The position numbers and the translations under genes were made by a program. Shown piece by piece: positions 13,500 through 33,432 of a stretch of DNA of 64,000 bases; position 1 is the first letter of the stretch, and every line of letters begins with the position of its first letter. Origin of the DNA: Brachycybe producta (Eukaryota; Arthropoda; Diplopoda; Playtdesmida; Andrognathidae); contig JAUPFP010000007.1 in the NCBI GenBank assembly GCA_036925085.1, forward strand, positions 5,133,058-5,197,057, given 5' to 3'. The notes beneath the pieces were generated by a model. The model ran no database searches and was not told the DNA's origin. It saw only the letters and a list, made by a program, of their open reading frames with translations.

Positions 13500-14410
13500 A
13501 AAGGTTTGACCACAATTGACCACTTGAACTTGATTAGCAAAGGTTACAACAAGTCAACAAGTAGTATTATCCAGTAATGTTTAATGTGGCAATGGGATTC
13601 AAAACAAACTTTACTGGTTTGATGTATTTATTTTAAATACCCATAGGCTACTTACTCCACTAGAACTTAGAAGTGATCATAGTGATTTGTTACTGCAAAA
13701 TAGTTTATTATGATTCGTAGTCTAACTTCCAAGAAACTTGTTCTGTCAAACAAGTCAACTAATTTTTTGTGACAGTTCAGTCAAAACTAGTCAAGTCTTA
13801 AATAAGTTCAATTATTATTAAAGATGTAATCGTATATATTGCAATGATGCAATATTGAGTTATAAGTCACTGCAAAATAGTGTGATCAGTCACGTTCACT
13901 TTGTAACAAGGCACAACCCACAATAAATGATAGTGAGCCCAACTTACCAGGCTCACAAAGCCTAGAAGTTGGGCTTTTTTCAAAATCATACCAGGCCCAT
14001 AAAATTGCTTTTGACTACAAAGTCAGATGGATGTGACTTGTTAGTGACTGAACTCACTCGTCAGTGGTGAGTCTGGTGATTAGCCAATCACTAGTCACTT
14101 AAATAAATGTTAATTAAGTGTGTAGCTCGTTAGCATCATTGGACATGCAAAAAACTATGGGCACTCATTAATGCACTACTTCTAGTCACTATAAAGACTA
14201 CATTTCAGCAACCTTTAGCAGACTGCTGGTTGGTTGGTTGGTTGATCCAAACTTGTCACTAAAAAGCTATAGAGGCCTCTTATTCAATTTTTCAGGTCAC
14301 CAACCAGTGTCACACACAATCCCCTTGCCACAGTATGGTCAAGTAGATGACTTTTTTAGAACGTGACTGGTCACTCATGAGTCATGACAATTTTGAAATG
14401 ACTTGACTGA
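13500..14410. repeat. Degenerate array of AGTCAC/CAAGTCAA words in both orientations
   Basis: Short words (GTCACT, AGTCAA, GACTTG and their complements) recur every few tens of bases across about 900 bp, for example GTCAACAAGTAG, CAAGTCAACTAA, TAGTCACTT and GTCACTCATGAGTCATGAC. No exact period is visible. The architecture resembles the word-filled interiors of the TTAA elements elsewhere in the window, but I could not define ends. Confidence 0.45.
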
Positions 14411-14469
14411 TCCCATGGATAAATTCCTTTTAACAATAATAAAAACAACAACCATTTCTAGTTTTTTTT

Positions 14470-14473
<4 letters not shown>

Positions 14474-14509
<36 letters not shown>
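14474..14509. repeat. (CT)n microsatellite
   Basis: Pure CT repeat of about 18 units. Confidence 0.95.
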
Positions 14510-14510
<1 letters not shown>

Positions 14511-15330
14511 GAGTCTAAACAATATCAACAAGAACTAAAAAAAGATAAAAACCACCACTCAAAACATCTTTTAACATCCACTTTCTCAAACTAACGGTTC
14601 AAACAGACTGATTGACGCTTCTGTAATAACATTCCTCACGCCTTTACGGCCAAAAGAAAAACAACACACTCGAAACGACCTTAAAACTCCACCAGAATCC
14701 GTTCTTTTCTACCCTCAAAAAAAAATTACTTCATGTTGAATAATTTAAATTTTCTTCGTATATGTTCAAAGAACATAGAAAAGAGACCATTAAAAACCAC
14801 AGTTCTTTAACTATGGGGCACCACCACCAACATGGAACTTAAATATATAAAGGAAAAGAGAAGAAGAAAAAAAATGAGATGTGTGTATATGTTTGACGAA
14901 AAGTACCCAGTTAGATTTTCAGTTCGGCTTCACTGCTCGTCCGTCTGGCCTTTTAGCTATAGAGAAGAGAGAGATCTCTTCAGACTAGAATTTTCTATAC
15001 ATGTTGTATGTGTATAGAAAGACAAAGATGCAGAAACTCAAGAGTAAAAAAAAAAATTCTTCCCTTGTATATTATAGTATAGCATCTTTTTTTTTCTTCT
15101 GTACATATAGAGCTAAAGCTAGCTTTACGTTTACATAAATAAATCACGTCACAAACTCCGAATTACTCATTGCAACAAACAAGATAGTCTATCCAAAAAA
15201 AAAAAGTATTCTTCTTTTTCTTCCATTTTAGAAGAAGAAGAAAAAAACTATCTCGAAATGGCAAAAGTACATATACGACCATCCAATTATACTATGTTCT
15301 TTTTATTCTTCCTGTCTCTATATAGAATTA
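14510..15330. other. No gene seen
   Basis: AT-rich sequence with A-runs and GAAGAA-rich pieces; no supported feature. Confidence 0.45.
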
Positions 15331-16260
15331 TATTCAAAATGGCTGCCTCAAAGCTTTAAATAAAAGGACTTGCATGACTTCACTTGGCGGCCATCTTTTA
15401 AAAATGACTCTTTCCTTTTTTTTTCTTTCATGATCATTCAGCTATATTTTTATTTTACTATTAATACAGTGTAATTGATATTTAAATAAATGGAAATAGA
15501 ACTCAAAAAATATTCCATATATTCAAAATGGCTGCCTCAAAGCTTTAAATAAAAAGACTTGCATCACTTCACTTGGTGGCCATCTTTTAAAAATAGTAGC
15601 TTTTTCCATTTTTTCTTAAAAAATTCAGCGATAATATTTTTAGTTCACTATTAAAACATTTCAGTTGATATTTTAAAAATAAAAGGCAAGAAGAGAACAA
15701 AGGAAATAGCTACATATTCAAAATGGTTGCAACAAAACTTGTAATGAAGTTAGAACTTAGCACTAACTCTCACAATTAACAATAATAAAGAATTACCATT
15801 AATAAAAGCTTTAAATTGGTGGCCATATTTAAAAATGTCTTATTTTTTTCTTGCTCACTCAGCTATAATGAATATAATTTGAAATTTGAACAAAAGAAAA
15901 AAGAACCCCAGAAAAAAAATTCATATATTCAAAATGGCTGCCACAGAGATTTTAATGATTGAATTGTTAATTATTACTGATTGTGAGATAGTCAAAGCTA
16001 GTGCTAAAACTCAACTACTTTTTTTTACATGAAAGTTCATATCAAAAGTTAATAAATTCAAGCACTGACATCGACCATCTCACAATTAGCAATCATTAAG
16101 AATACCACCATTAATAAAAGCGCTCCCTTGGCGGCCATTTTTTTTTAAATGTCTCTCTTTCTCTCTCACTTTTTTTTTTCTTGATCACTCAGCTATAATA
16201 GTTTTATTTCACTGTTAATGCATTTCATTTGATATTTGAATGAAAGAAAAGAGCTCAAGA
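15331..16260. repeat. Four to five diverged tandem copies of a ~190-210 bp unit
   Basis: The phrase ATTCAAAATGGCTGCC recurs at about 15332, 15521, 15716 (mutated) and 15929. Each is followed by a GGCGGCCATCTTTT-like phrase and then a TGATCA..CTCAGCTATAAT phrase. Unit spacing is 190, 195 and 213 bp. Each unit so carries an AAAATGGCTGCC and an inverted AAGATGGCCGCC, which resemble YY1-type sites. No coding frame. Confidence 0.75.
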
Positions 16261-16945
16261 AAAAGAGCGATATAAATTTCCATTTCGAATGAATGGTAGT
16301 GTGTATATTTTTTTTGTTTGCAGTGTGGCCATTTTTTTATGCAATGTAGGCCTTTTTTATATATATATATAAAAATATACACATAGGGGTTTTATGTATG
16401 TTTATAATATACATGTAAATGTGTACACACACACATTCATAAAAGAGATTAGAAAGTTAAATTGGAATGGTAGAGGCCCTCAGTAAAGTGCAAATACATG
16501 TTTCTAGGCGAAATACAACTGTCTGGTTTTACGGCGTTAATAATAGCTAAGAAAAACGAAAAGGGAAGAAGAAGAAGAATCTTTTTGAGTTTTGGTTTGT
16601 GTGTCTGAGTGACTGCGGCAAAAAAACATTTTTTCCCCCCTTTTTCTTCTTCTTTTTAAAAGTCGTCTTGCAAAATTAACGCCATAAGATAGAAAAAGAA
16701 AATTGTGACTTGACTTTCAGTTTGTCAACATACTTTTTCGATGCCATTTTTCTCTCTCTCTCCTTTGAAACAAGATTATTTTTCATTGTATTTTTGGGGT
16801 TTTTATCTATTGCAATTTTATGAAGCATTTGTCACACTGTCACTAAATGTATCAATAAGAATGAATGTACACATGCAAAAAGCTCCACAGTTTTGCATGT
16901 GTTAAGAGGGTGCTCCATAGAAAAATGCTTGTGTAAATGCAAGTA

Positions 16946-16955
16946 TAGATGGCGC
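16946..16955 (+). promoter_or_regulatory. TAGATGGCGC motif
   Basis: Exact copy of the CTCF-like 10-mer, in sequence not obviously related to the other copies' surroundings. Confidence 0.3.
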
Positions 16956-16994
16956 ATGCAACCTCCATAGGTGGCAAACTACACTCACCAATTA

Positions 16995-17361
16995 GTTGAA
17001 ATAGAATGCAGCCTTCTAGCCAATAAAAGCATCCAAAACAACCTCAATAATTATCAGCACGTCACAAACTTACCCAGAACAACATATAAATGAAGAGAGC
17101 ACGTGTAGAAATAGCAATGACGCAATTAAAAGTGTACCACGTGTCAAAAAAGAAGATGAGTCAAGAGTTGGAAGAGTGTCAGTACAATTTCTATGGGAGG
17201 GCAAGTGGCGCCATCTAATATATTATAAGTGAAGAGAGCTTGTGTAGAAATAGCGATGACGCAATTAAAAGTTTGCCACGTGAAAAAAGGAAAAGGTGAT
17301 GCTATGAGGGGCTAGTGGTGCCATCTAACGCTACAAGGACAAAGTAAATGATCTACATCCA
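16995..17361 (+). repeat. Dispersed repeat with internal duplication; homologous to 52788-53035
   Basis: From 16995 to 17218 the sequence matches the reverse complement of 52816-53035, including CAGCACGTCACAAACTTAC, AGCACGTGTAGAAATAGC and TGGGAGGGCAAGTGGCGCCA. From 17220 to 17361 a second, partial unit repeats the AGAAATAGCGATGACGCAATT and GCCATCTAACGCTACA phrases. The copy at 52.8 kb has a single unit, so this locus looks internally duplicated. It contains two CACGTG-like boxes and a GCGCCATCTA motif at 17208-17217. Class unknown. Confidence 0.75.
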
Positions 17362-18555
17362 GTGGGGCTTGCAAAAAACGCACCTAAATTAACACCAAAC
17401 TAATTATGCGTTTTTCAATCAACGTGACTTGTTGAAACTCTTAAGAGCTTTTTCACAGTAAAAACGTTTAGTGGTCGAGTTTGACTGCAAAATGTAGTCG
17501 GTGTATCGCTCGTGTGAAAAGGTCCAGACACTTTCCATAGCAATACACTTTTAACGACAGCCCAGCTAACATCGATCGACATTTTCGACAACCATTTTGC
17601 ATTTGTGCATGCCCGACCACCAAAAGTGTGTTCCTTGCATTTCTTCCGCATTACATAAATATGTGATCTAGGCCTAAGGTTAACAATCAATTCTCAACTT
17701 AAGTTGCGAGTACAGGGGAAACAGTTGATACATTTTAATCACAGTAAAGGCCAGGCCACAAACTCCTGGATCTAACGTGTGCGACGTGAAGTGTTTGTCC
17801 ACTACCTGAACCTTTTTCCAACCACATTATGACAACGTGAAGCTATTAATAGTTTCTCAGCCTCCGCGACTTTCTACTGCGACCTGAAGCTTTTCCTGCA
17901 ATAAATACTTCAGACGACAGTCGCTTTGTATCCAGCCAAACATGAGACCATGATTAAGGTTCATGTTATAAGAGAAAAGTGGGTTCGACTGTAACTTACG
18001 TAACTACTACCTTTCAATATGTGCCATTATGTGGTAGGTGCATCCGTTTCGTTACTTACTACTCGTACTCGCTATTTAGCTACTGAAGAAGCTCCACATA
18101 GCGTTTGTGTGTGGTACAGCCTTAAGAAGCAGATTTTTGCTTGCTTGTTTCTCCTTCCATAAATACCAAAAATGAATGAGTTAGTTAGTGTTGTGTTTAT
18201 TTTGCCCAGAGACTAGGCACAGGTGTTCCTAACTACTGTAAAAAAAAACTTATTGATATTTGTTTTTTTTCTTCTATTGTGTTTGTGAAACAGTAGGTTT
18301 CTACAGATGTAGCTTTGACAACCTTATTATGTTGTCATGCTTATTCTTTATCTATATCGACCACCCCTTTCCATATTCGAGGGTTCTTCATACTGGCCCT
18401 AACACCCCTTCCACCCACCTTATTCTCCTTCATCCTGTGTTAGTTACACACCCACAAACGCCCACCTCTCCCCCTCCCCTTCTCTCAACCATCACACATG
18501 GTCACATAAGGTATAAGTTCAGAATGGGAAACAAACTTTAATGTACACATATAGG

Positions 18556-18557
<2 letters not shown>
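17362..18557. other. No gene seen
   Basis: A slightly less AT-rich stretch (17430-18120) has scattered words such as TTTTTCACAG / TGTGAAAAGG and GGCCAGGCCACAAACTCC that look like remnants of TTAA-type elements. No exon matching the missing C-terminal half of the KAT7 MYST domain was recognised here. Confidence 0.4.

Positions 18558-18603
<46 letters not shown>
18558..18603. repeat. (TA)n microsatellite
   Basis: TA dinucleotide tract. Confidence 0.9.
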
Positions 18604-18607
<4 letters not shown>

Positions 18608-18890
18608 GAAATGTAGGTTTTTGTATGTATTGGCTACAAAATGACTTTTGCAGACAAATCGAATTGGCGCCGTTAAACATGTTCGGCGACCTTTTTTTTT
18701 TTTCTCTCTCTCTTTCTCTTTACGCAATCCGCCCCCGCAACTACACGCAATGACTCAAAAACTTTTGCTGCTGAACTGATAATGATGATGATGGGCATGA
18801 TTCAAAAATCCGCCTCTAATGTACATGTATATTATGACAAATTGGAAAATGCCAACATTTGAAAAAGTGATCAAAATTGCAAGTGTACAA

Positions 18891-18900
18891 GCGCCATCTA
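18891..18900 (-). promoter_or_regulatory. TAGATGGCGC motif, 50 bases past the last resolved KAT7 exon
   Basis: Exact complement GCGCCATCTA. It lies in the intron directly after exon 14. Possible CTCF-type site; function inferred only from motif. Confidence 0.3.
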
Positions 18901-18930
18901 ATGACACAATTTTATATATAAAAAATGTTA

Positions 18931-27070
<8,140 letters not shown>

Positions 27071-28285
27071 TTTAGCAATTTTTTCCTACTGTTACTTCGA
27101 ATAATAACTGGTTTACACAATAAGTTTGTAAAAATTAAAGTGAAAAATGTCAGAAATTATGAAAACAATGAACATTAAACAAAAGCAAGGAAGAAGTCTT
27201 TGACGCGTCTGCTAAAAACAGTTATTGAGCAACAACGCCACCAAACGGCAAATAATTTCTTAACCGGTTAATTTTATGTCGCTTCTAAAAATAGCAATGT
27301 GGGCATGATCGTATCGCTCTCAATTTAATTATTGAAGTATAAGGCGTGGCTTAATATATCGTAGAGATCAAGGGGGAGAAATCTGTAACAAGTGTAACCT
27401 AATATGGCGGCCTATTGTAAATAAACATAGAAATAGACTTCATGTTAGTACGCCCATAGATACATGTAATGTCCTGTTAATGACATAATGTCAACTTTAT
27501 AACAGTAAATTTTTGAAGTATTTTTGATTGAAAAGGGTTTACCAATATGGCGGTATGCTTTTTTTGCAAAATAATACGATAGGCGCCATATTCGTACACA
27601 TTGCTATATAAACATCGTACTTGTAACGTGCATCACATACACCAATTTCAATACAATTCAGAGTTTAATTAAAATTACATTAAAAATTACGACCTGGTTG
27701 CATATCAAAATAAACAATTAATATTAAAAGTATTAGTGTCAATGACGACAATAAAATTAATTATGATTTAAATTGAATGAAGTATGTGGTGCTACCTACT
27801 GAGAAATCAAGTAAAATAAGTGAATAACCGGTTCTTGTGAATTTGATAACCGATTACAATGGGTGGGTGAAACCATGAAATGAATCGTCCGTTATCCAAT
27901 GAGAGAAGCATTTATTATTTTGGCGCTCTATCTCGGTGCTGTAATCGGCATCATTTCATTGTTCTCCTCGTCGAATCTAGTTTGTTGTTTGTTTTTGGCG
28001 GCGTCTGTTGGTAGTAATGCGACGGGGGTTTTTTTGTTTGTTTGTTTCTTGGCGCTCTTATCTGTTTATGTGTGCTGCTTGGCCGTGTATTTGTGGCGGC
28101 TACGGCTTTTCGTGTTTATGTGGATTGGGGCTCGGAGGTTTACCCTCTCTCTCTAATGTCGGTTTACATTTTTGCGGGTTTTAAGTTATTTCTGTTGTAT
28201 TTTAAATAGGTGAGAAAGTGTCATTTTAAACAAGAGAAGAAGAAGAAGAAGAGACTTTTTTTTTCTTTTGGAGGACTTGTCAACA
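27071..28285. promoter_or_regulatory. Probable bidirectional promoter between KAT7-like gene and a plus-strand first exon
   Basis: The spacer holds AATATGGCGG at 27401-27410 (+) and 27544-27553 (+), and AATATGGCGCC as its complement at 27582-27592. These resemble YY1/Pho-type ATGGCGG promoter elements. A CCAAT word lies at 27895-27899. The interval 27900-28140 is richer in CpG than its surroundings. No TATA position can be tied to a start site. An 85-codon hydrophobic frame at 27899-28156 is more likely T-rich leader sequence than a gene. Confidence 0.5.
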
Positions 28286-28340
28286 ATGGATTTACACATT
28301 GTTTTGTTATTGTTCGTGTGCGTTTGTAACTGCGTGCGTG
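28286..28340 (+). CDS. Possible first coding exon with signal peptide (gene unknown, partial)
   Basis: ATG at 28286 has a strong context (A at -3, G at +4). It opens a 55-nt exon encoding MDLHIVLLLFVCVCNCVR, a short N-region, hydrophobic core and small residues as in a cleaved signal peptide. The exon ends at a perfect donor, G|GTAAGT, in phase 1. This would be the first exon of a secreted or membrane protein transcribed away from the KAT7-like gene. I found no downstream exon up to 64000, so the first intron would exceed 35 kb or the call is wrong. Confidence 0.35.
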
Positions 28341-29088
28341 GTAAGTACTTATTGTCTTATCTCTCAGCTGTTAATCTTACGCACAAATTATGCCCACAGT
28401 TCAATGTAGTGCAATATATATGGGGGGATGGCCCTATTAGGGGCTCTAAAATATTAGCCCTAAATGTTTAAAGTTTTGTGAAAATAGTTTGCAAGATGTG
28501 GGGGTGAGATGGGGGATGGAGAGGTGGAGTCAAGACGCTTCTTTCCCCCCCCCCTCCCCCGTTGGCGTCCTGGTAACGGTTACCATAGCAACCGTTGTTA
28601 TTGCTTTTGACAGCTCCCATAACTTTTGCACGTTTTTAACCTTTAACCTTCAATTTGTGAGGGTGTTGTTGTGTTTTCGTGATTTTATTTTCTGAATCGG
28701 GGTTCAATGGAGATTATATTTCAAACTACTTTTATTTTTGGAAGAAAAAGTTCGTTATTTTGTTTATTTCAAAGTTTTTCAAAGTTTTTTTTTGGCGGGA
28801 AAATAAGTGATTTAGTTTATTTAGAAAATAAGTTATAAATTTACAGGTTTTTTTTTCTCTACAGAAATGATGTTTCGGTTAATGTCCGAAAAAAATGTAT
28901 ATTTTTCTATTGTTCATTGACATTGTTTTTTTTATTATTGTGATGGTGTCGCGCATTCAAAAGTAGACAATTACAATCATATTTTGAAAAGGTTTTCATC
29001 AAAGGGAAGAAGGAATTTCCCTTCAAAAACCTTATAAAAAAACTTCAAAAAAGTAGTCAAAAGAGTTCAAATGACGTCATTCATTGAT
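28341..29088. other. No further exon seen
   Basis: T-rich DNA with a C-run near 28547-28560 and a GGTAACGGTTACC palindrome near 28570-28583. No coding signal is convincing. Confidence 0.45.
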
Positions 29089-29757
29089 TAAAGCCTCGTT
29101 TTCACGACGATAGGTTTTTCGTGAGAGTAGGAAAACGCAGAAACTGCAGAAACTCACATAAAAGGACCCACCCAATCAATGTGAAATTGCAGAAACTTAT
29201 TTAACATGACCCAAATTAATAAGTTTCTGCAATTTTCCATTAACTTGGGTTGTTTTAAATATGTTTCTGCAATTTCTGAGTTTTAAACCTCGTTTTCACG
29301 GTGGCGATAGTTCTATCGTGAGAGTAGCTGTCATGAAAGTTGCGATAGTTCACTCTCATGATAGCAACTGTCTACCATGTCTTGAAGTTAACGTGATAGT
29401 TGTCTGTCACATGACAAGTGTGACGTCTTACTTCACGGATATCATTGAGTCAACAACAGTGTTGCCTCTCTCTCTCTCTCTCCCTCCAGAAACCAAATTT
29501 CCCTACAAAGTGGATATTTTTTCCTACAAGCAGGTCACTCAACAACTATTACTATCGAGACAGTACTATCAACTATAGTCAAACGAGACAGTGTGATAAT
29601 GCTTTCGCGATAGTGACTATCATGTGGTTTTCACAATGATATGATATACAATGATATTGACTGATGTGTACAGAATAATATGACAGTCATAAAATATCGC
29701 ACAAGTGACCGTAAGGTATCATTGTTACATATTTATGACTTTTTTCTGTAATGAGGC
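29089..29757. mobile_element. TTAA-type word-filled element (GCCTCGTTTTCACG family), copy 1
   Basis: TTAAAGCCTCGTTTTCACG starts at about 29089 and a second AACCTCGTTTTCACGGTGGC at about 29286. The right end is TGTAATGAGGCC at about 29746-29757. The interior is made of GCGATAGTT, GTGAGAGTAGCTGTCATG, CTCTCATGATAGCAACTGTC and similar inverted words. The part 29286-29757 is closely related to 31328-32034. Confidence 0.65.
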
Positions 29758-29790
29758 CAGTGGTCACTACAAATTCATTCAGTGAAGGTC

Positions 29791-29996
29791 ACAGGCAATT
29801 AGAAATCGGGACGAACAGAAGTTGGCTCCGCCCTTCTTATGACGACTGGCAACTTCTAATTGGTTTGTTGTGTAGTCTGACGTCACATGTTCCGCCCTTT
29901 TCAACGTCGAACCACACAACAAACCAATTAGAAGTTGCCAGTCGTCATAAAAAGGGAGGAGCCTACTTCTGTTTGTCCCGATTTCTAATTGCCTGT
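29791..29996. mobile_element. 206-bp palindromic MITE, Mutator-like (9-bp TSD), copy A
   Basis: Ends ACAGGCAATTAGAAATCGGG and mirror CCCGATTTCTAATTGCCTGT. A perfect 9-bp direct duplication GTGAAGGTC flanks it (29782-29790 and 29997-30005). The arms are near-perfect complements around GTTGGCTCCGCCC / GGGAGGAGCC and TTCTAATTGGTTTGTTGTG. There is no coding capacity. Confidence 0.92.
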
Positions 29997-30005
29997 GTGA
30001 AGGTC

Positions 30006-30890
30006 AGTTATTGGATTTCACAGATTACTTTTTTTTAAAATTTGTCTTCTCACTTATTTAGGTTATAGTTAACCAGAGCATTAGAAATCGAAGGAACAAT
30101 CAAAATAGATAAAACACTTGAAGATTGACATCATGACGTCATTTGTGATGCTATTTTAATTGTCGTTCAAGTTCCTAATTTAAATGTTATCAACTTGACT
30201 TTTGACTTGAAAAAAAAAATGTGTCAGTTTTTTTTTTTTGTTTTAATTTAAATGAATTTGGAGAATGTGAAATAATTGCGAATGAAAGTGACATTGACTC
30301 AATTATTTATTCACGTCACTTTTTTTGTGTGTTTCTAATAAGGGTTAGATTGATTGTAATGTAAATGAATAGAGATGATAGATTCTCTTTATGTTGAGGG
30401 ACGATAGAATAATTTTTGCATAATTAATGAGATGACCGTTACAATTATAACGATGGTCAGTGTTATGACTTTCTAACTAAGTCTAATTAAAAACAAATAG
30501 GCCGGATAATAATTATTTTTTTTATTTAAAAAAATGGCTTCGTTTTGCTACAAAAACGAATTAGGTTCATTTTATTTTTTCAGAGCCAGAAAAATGTTTT
30601 TTTTTTCTCTCCCTATTTGTATTTTTGCAATTTAAATTTAAGCAGGATGTGAAAAATCCAAAATTTAATTAAAATTCCGTCTTTTGTGTTTGTGTGTTAT
30701 AGAGATACACAGACCACAATGGTGGGCCTTTTTTTATTTGAAGGTTGGGCGGAGAGAAAAAGGGGGAAGGTGTGTATCTGAATTTCGAATGAGGTGATAA
30801 AACAGATGTTGGATTTCTCTTCTCTGTAAAATACGCAAATGTTTACGTAGAGAACCTTTTTAAAGGTGAAACTGTTTAAAAAAAAAACAC
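30006..30890. other. No gene seen
   Basis: AT-rich sequence with a weak foldback at about 30077-30190 centred on ATGACGTCAT. Nothing else is supported. Confidence 0.45.
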
Positions 30891-31081
30891 TTAATGCCTT
30901 GTTTCCATTGAGGCGAAAATTTGAACTTTTTGAAAAATTCAGTTGGTGAAAAATAGAAGAAAACGTGGCCTACGCCTATTCACTATCATAGGTGGAGGGA
31001 GAGGACATGTTTGTTATATTTTTCACCAGTTGAAATCTTCAAAATGTTGAAATTTTCATCCCAATGGAAACAAGGCCTTAA
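30891..31081. mobile_element. TTAA-flanked MITE, 183 bp (GCCTTGTTTCCATTG family)
   Basis: TTAA 30891-30894 and TTAA 31078-31081 flank ends TGCCTTGTTTCCATTG and CAATGGAAACAAGGCC. Words such as TTCACCAGTTGAAAT and GGTGAAAAATAGAAGAAA recur inside. Related words continue to about 31262, suggesting a second, decayed unit. Confidence 0.8.
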
Positions 31082-31327
31082 TCCTTTTTGAAAATTTCAT
31101 CTGATGAAAAATAGAAGAAACGTGGTCCTTGCCTATAATAGTGAAAGCCACGAGACGGAAAGCCACGTGCGTTTCTACTTTTCACCAGTTGAAATTTTCA
31201 AAAAGTTCAACTGGTGAAAATACAAGAAACGTGGCCCCCGGCTATTCAGTAACATCGGCGACAAACAAATACAATTATACAATACAATAATGACAATTAC
31301 TGTCATATTACTAGTATTGACTAATGT

Positions 31328-32034
31328 AAAGCCTCGTTTTCACGGCGATAGTTCTATCGTGAGAGTAGCTGTCATGAAAGTTGCGATAGTTCACTCTCAC
31401 GATAGCAACTGTCTACATGTGTTGAAGTAACGTGATAGTTCTGTCATGACAGTGTGACGTCTACTTCACACAGATATCATTGAGTCAACAACAGTGTTGC
31501 CTCTCTCCCTACAGAAGCCAAATTTCCCTACGAAGGGGATATTTCCCTATAAGCGGTCCGCCGGTCACACAACAACTATTACTAACAGGCAGTTAGAAAT
31601 AGGTCAAAACTTTAGTTGGCTTCGCCCTTGTTATGACGACTGGCAACTTCTCATTGGCTGGTTATGTAGTCTGACGTTGAAAAGGGTGGAGCATGTGACG
31701 TCAGACTTCATAACCAGCCAATGAGAAGTTGCTAGTCGTCATAACAAGGGCGGAGCCAACTGAAATTTTGGCCTATTTCTAACAGGATGTATATTACTAT
31801 CGCGACAGTACTATCAATTATCTAGTCAAACGAGATAGTTGTGATAGTGCTATCGCGACAGTGCGATAGTGACTATCATGTGGTTTTCACGATGATAGTT
31901 CTCTCGATAGTTGCTGCTCTCATGACACCAACTATCGTGCATAAAATAACAGTCATAAAATAAGAGCGTACAAGTAGTGACATCTTAAGTTATGACTGTC
32001 ACAATTTTGTGACTTATTTCTGTAATGAGGCTTT
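31328..32034. mobile_element. Word-filled element (GCCTCGTTTTCACG family), copy 2, carrying a nested MITE
   Basis: Left end AAAGCCTCGTTTTCACGGCG, right end TGTAATGAGGCTTT. Its left half matches 29286-29540 nearly base for base. It is interrupted by the 206-bp MITE at 31585-31790 and resumes with ACTATCGCGACAGTACTATC, as in the uninterrupted copy near 29546. Confidence 0.75.
31585..31790. mobile_element. 206-bp Mutator-like MITE, copy B (nested)
   Basis: Starts ACAGGCAGTTAGAAATAGG; the right end is mutated (AACAGGATGT). Flanks CTATTACTA and ATATTACTA agree at 8 of 9 positions. The same length as copies A and C. The paralogous element at 29286-29757 provides the empty site. Confidence 0.88.
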
Positions 32035-33234
32035 TATTATCATCCTATGATAATAAAAGAACAAAAAATTAGCATAAATTTATTTTATTTCACATCTTTA
32101 AAACTAAACAATTTAATTTGGAACAGTTTCATGTATTCTTCAGGGTGTTCTCTTTTATTTTTGACATGCTACTATGCTAGGCTACCAGCTATCATTCTCT
32201 TGTAACCGCCCTTTTTTTGGGGGGGGAAAAAATGGTATTTAAAATACGTTTAACGTAGAGGTTTTTTTTAATACAAAAAAAAAAAAGGTTAAGTGTCGCC
32301 CTCATTTATTATTCTTTGTATCGTTTGTTTTGTGTGTTATGTTGGGAATTCATACATATGCTTATTAAAAATTATGGTGAAATTTCTGAGTCTCGCCATT
32401 TTTTTTATTACGGCTTGGGAATATTTAGAATTTTTTACGATATTTTTTTTTTAATATTACATTCTTTTTTTTTTTTCGACATAAATGAGGTTTTCTAGGG
32501 TGGAGATGTGGTGGTGGTGGGTTGGTAGGGTGGAGTTTGAGATGTCAATTAAAAACAGTGGCATTAGTTCTAATTAATGCATAAGCAGATGGAAGGGAGG
32601 GCGGGGGGAGGGGTCTCCCAATAAGAGACAAAGAAAGATAGAGTAGGACTCCCCCCCCCCACCGCCCATCATAACATAAAATTGAAATCATAATTGTCAC
32701 GAGTTGTGTTTGTATATATTTCAAGTAACAGAGTTTTTGAATCCGTGTATATAATATGCAAATGAGAGACAAACGCTCATGAAATTTAAATGAGCTTTTT
32801 TATATATTTTTTTTGCACGGGTGATTAAACTTGGTAATTTTTTTTGTTGTTTCTGTCGGAGATGCGGTCTTTTTATAGAGGGAGAAAGGGGAGGAGCGAC
32901 GATAATGCACCTATTTTCCCCATCCACCTAAAACTACTGTAGAAGAATAGGTGTGGGTCTGCTTATAGAGAGTTTCGATTTAAAAAAAAAAACTTTTGTT
33001 CAAAAGTGTGAAGACAAAAAGTTTTTTTTTTTAAAAAATTTATTCCAGAAAATAACAAAATTGAAAATTAGGAAATTTATAGCTCGATTATAATTAGGTG
33101 AAATATGCTTAAAGAGTAGGCCTATTTATTTATAAGATTGGTATCTTTAAAGAGAGACCAATTACGTCCAGAAATTTCTTGTCAAAATATTGTCAAGAAT
33201 TAATTATTCAATGATTACCAAAACGATTTTTAAA
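32035..33234. other. No gene seen; G/C-rich homopolymer patches
   Basis: AT-rich DNA with G-rich and C-rich patches (32217-32226, 32590-32612, 32650-32661). Open frames are compositional. Confidence 0.45.
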
Positions 33235-33432
33235 ATTTAAAATAAGTGATTAATATAATTTAAAAAATTTAAAATAAATTAATATAATTTAAAAAATTTA
33301 AAATAAATTAATATAATTTAAAAAATTTAAAATAAATTAATATAATTTTAAAAATTTAAAATAAATGATTAATATAATTAAAAATTTTTTTAAAATAAGT
33401 GATTAATATAATTAAAAAAATTTAAAATCAGT
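33235..33432. repeat. Tandem array, 29-bp unit, about six copies
   Basis: The unit is A/T only, containing TTAATATAATTTAAAAAATT and TTAAAATAA. The first three to four copies are almost identical; the last two are diverged. Confidence 0.85.

Noticed and set aside
27899..28156. 85-codon hydrophobic plus-strand frame as a small membrane protein
   Set aside because: T/G-rich sequence in any frame gives Leu/Val/Phe-rich translations; it sits in the presumed promoter/leader and shows no family resemblance.
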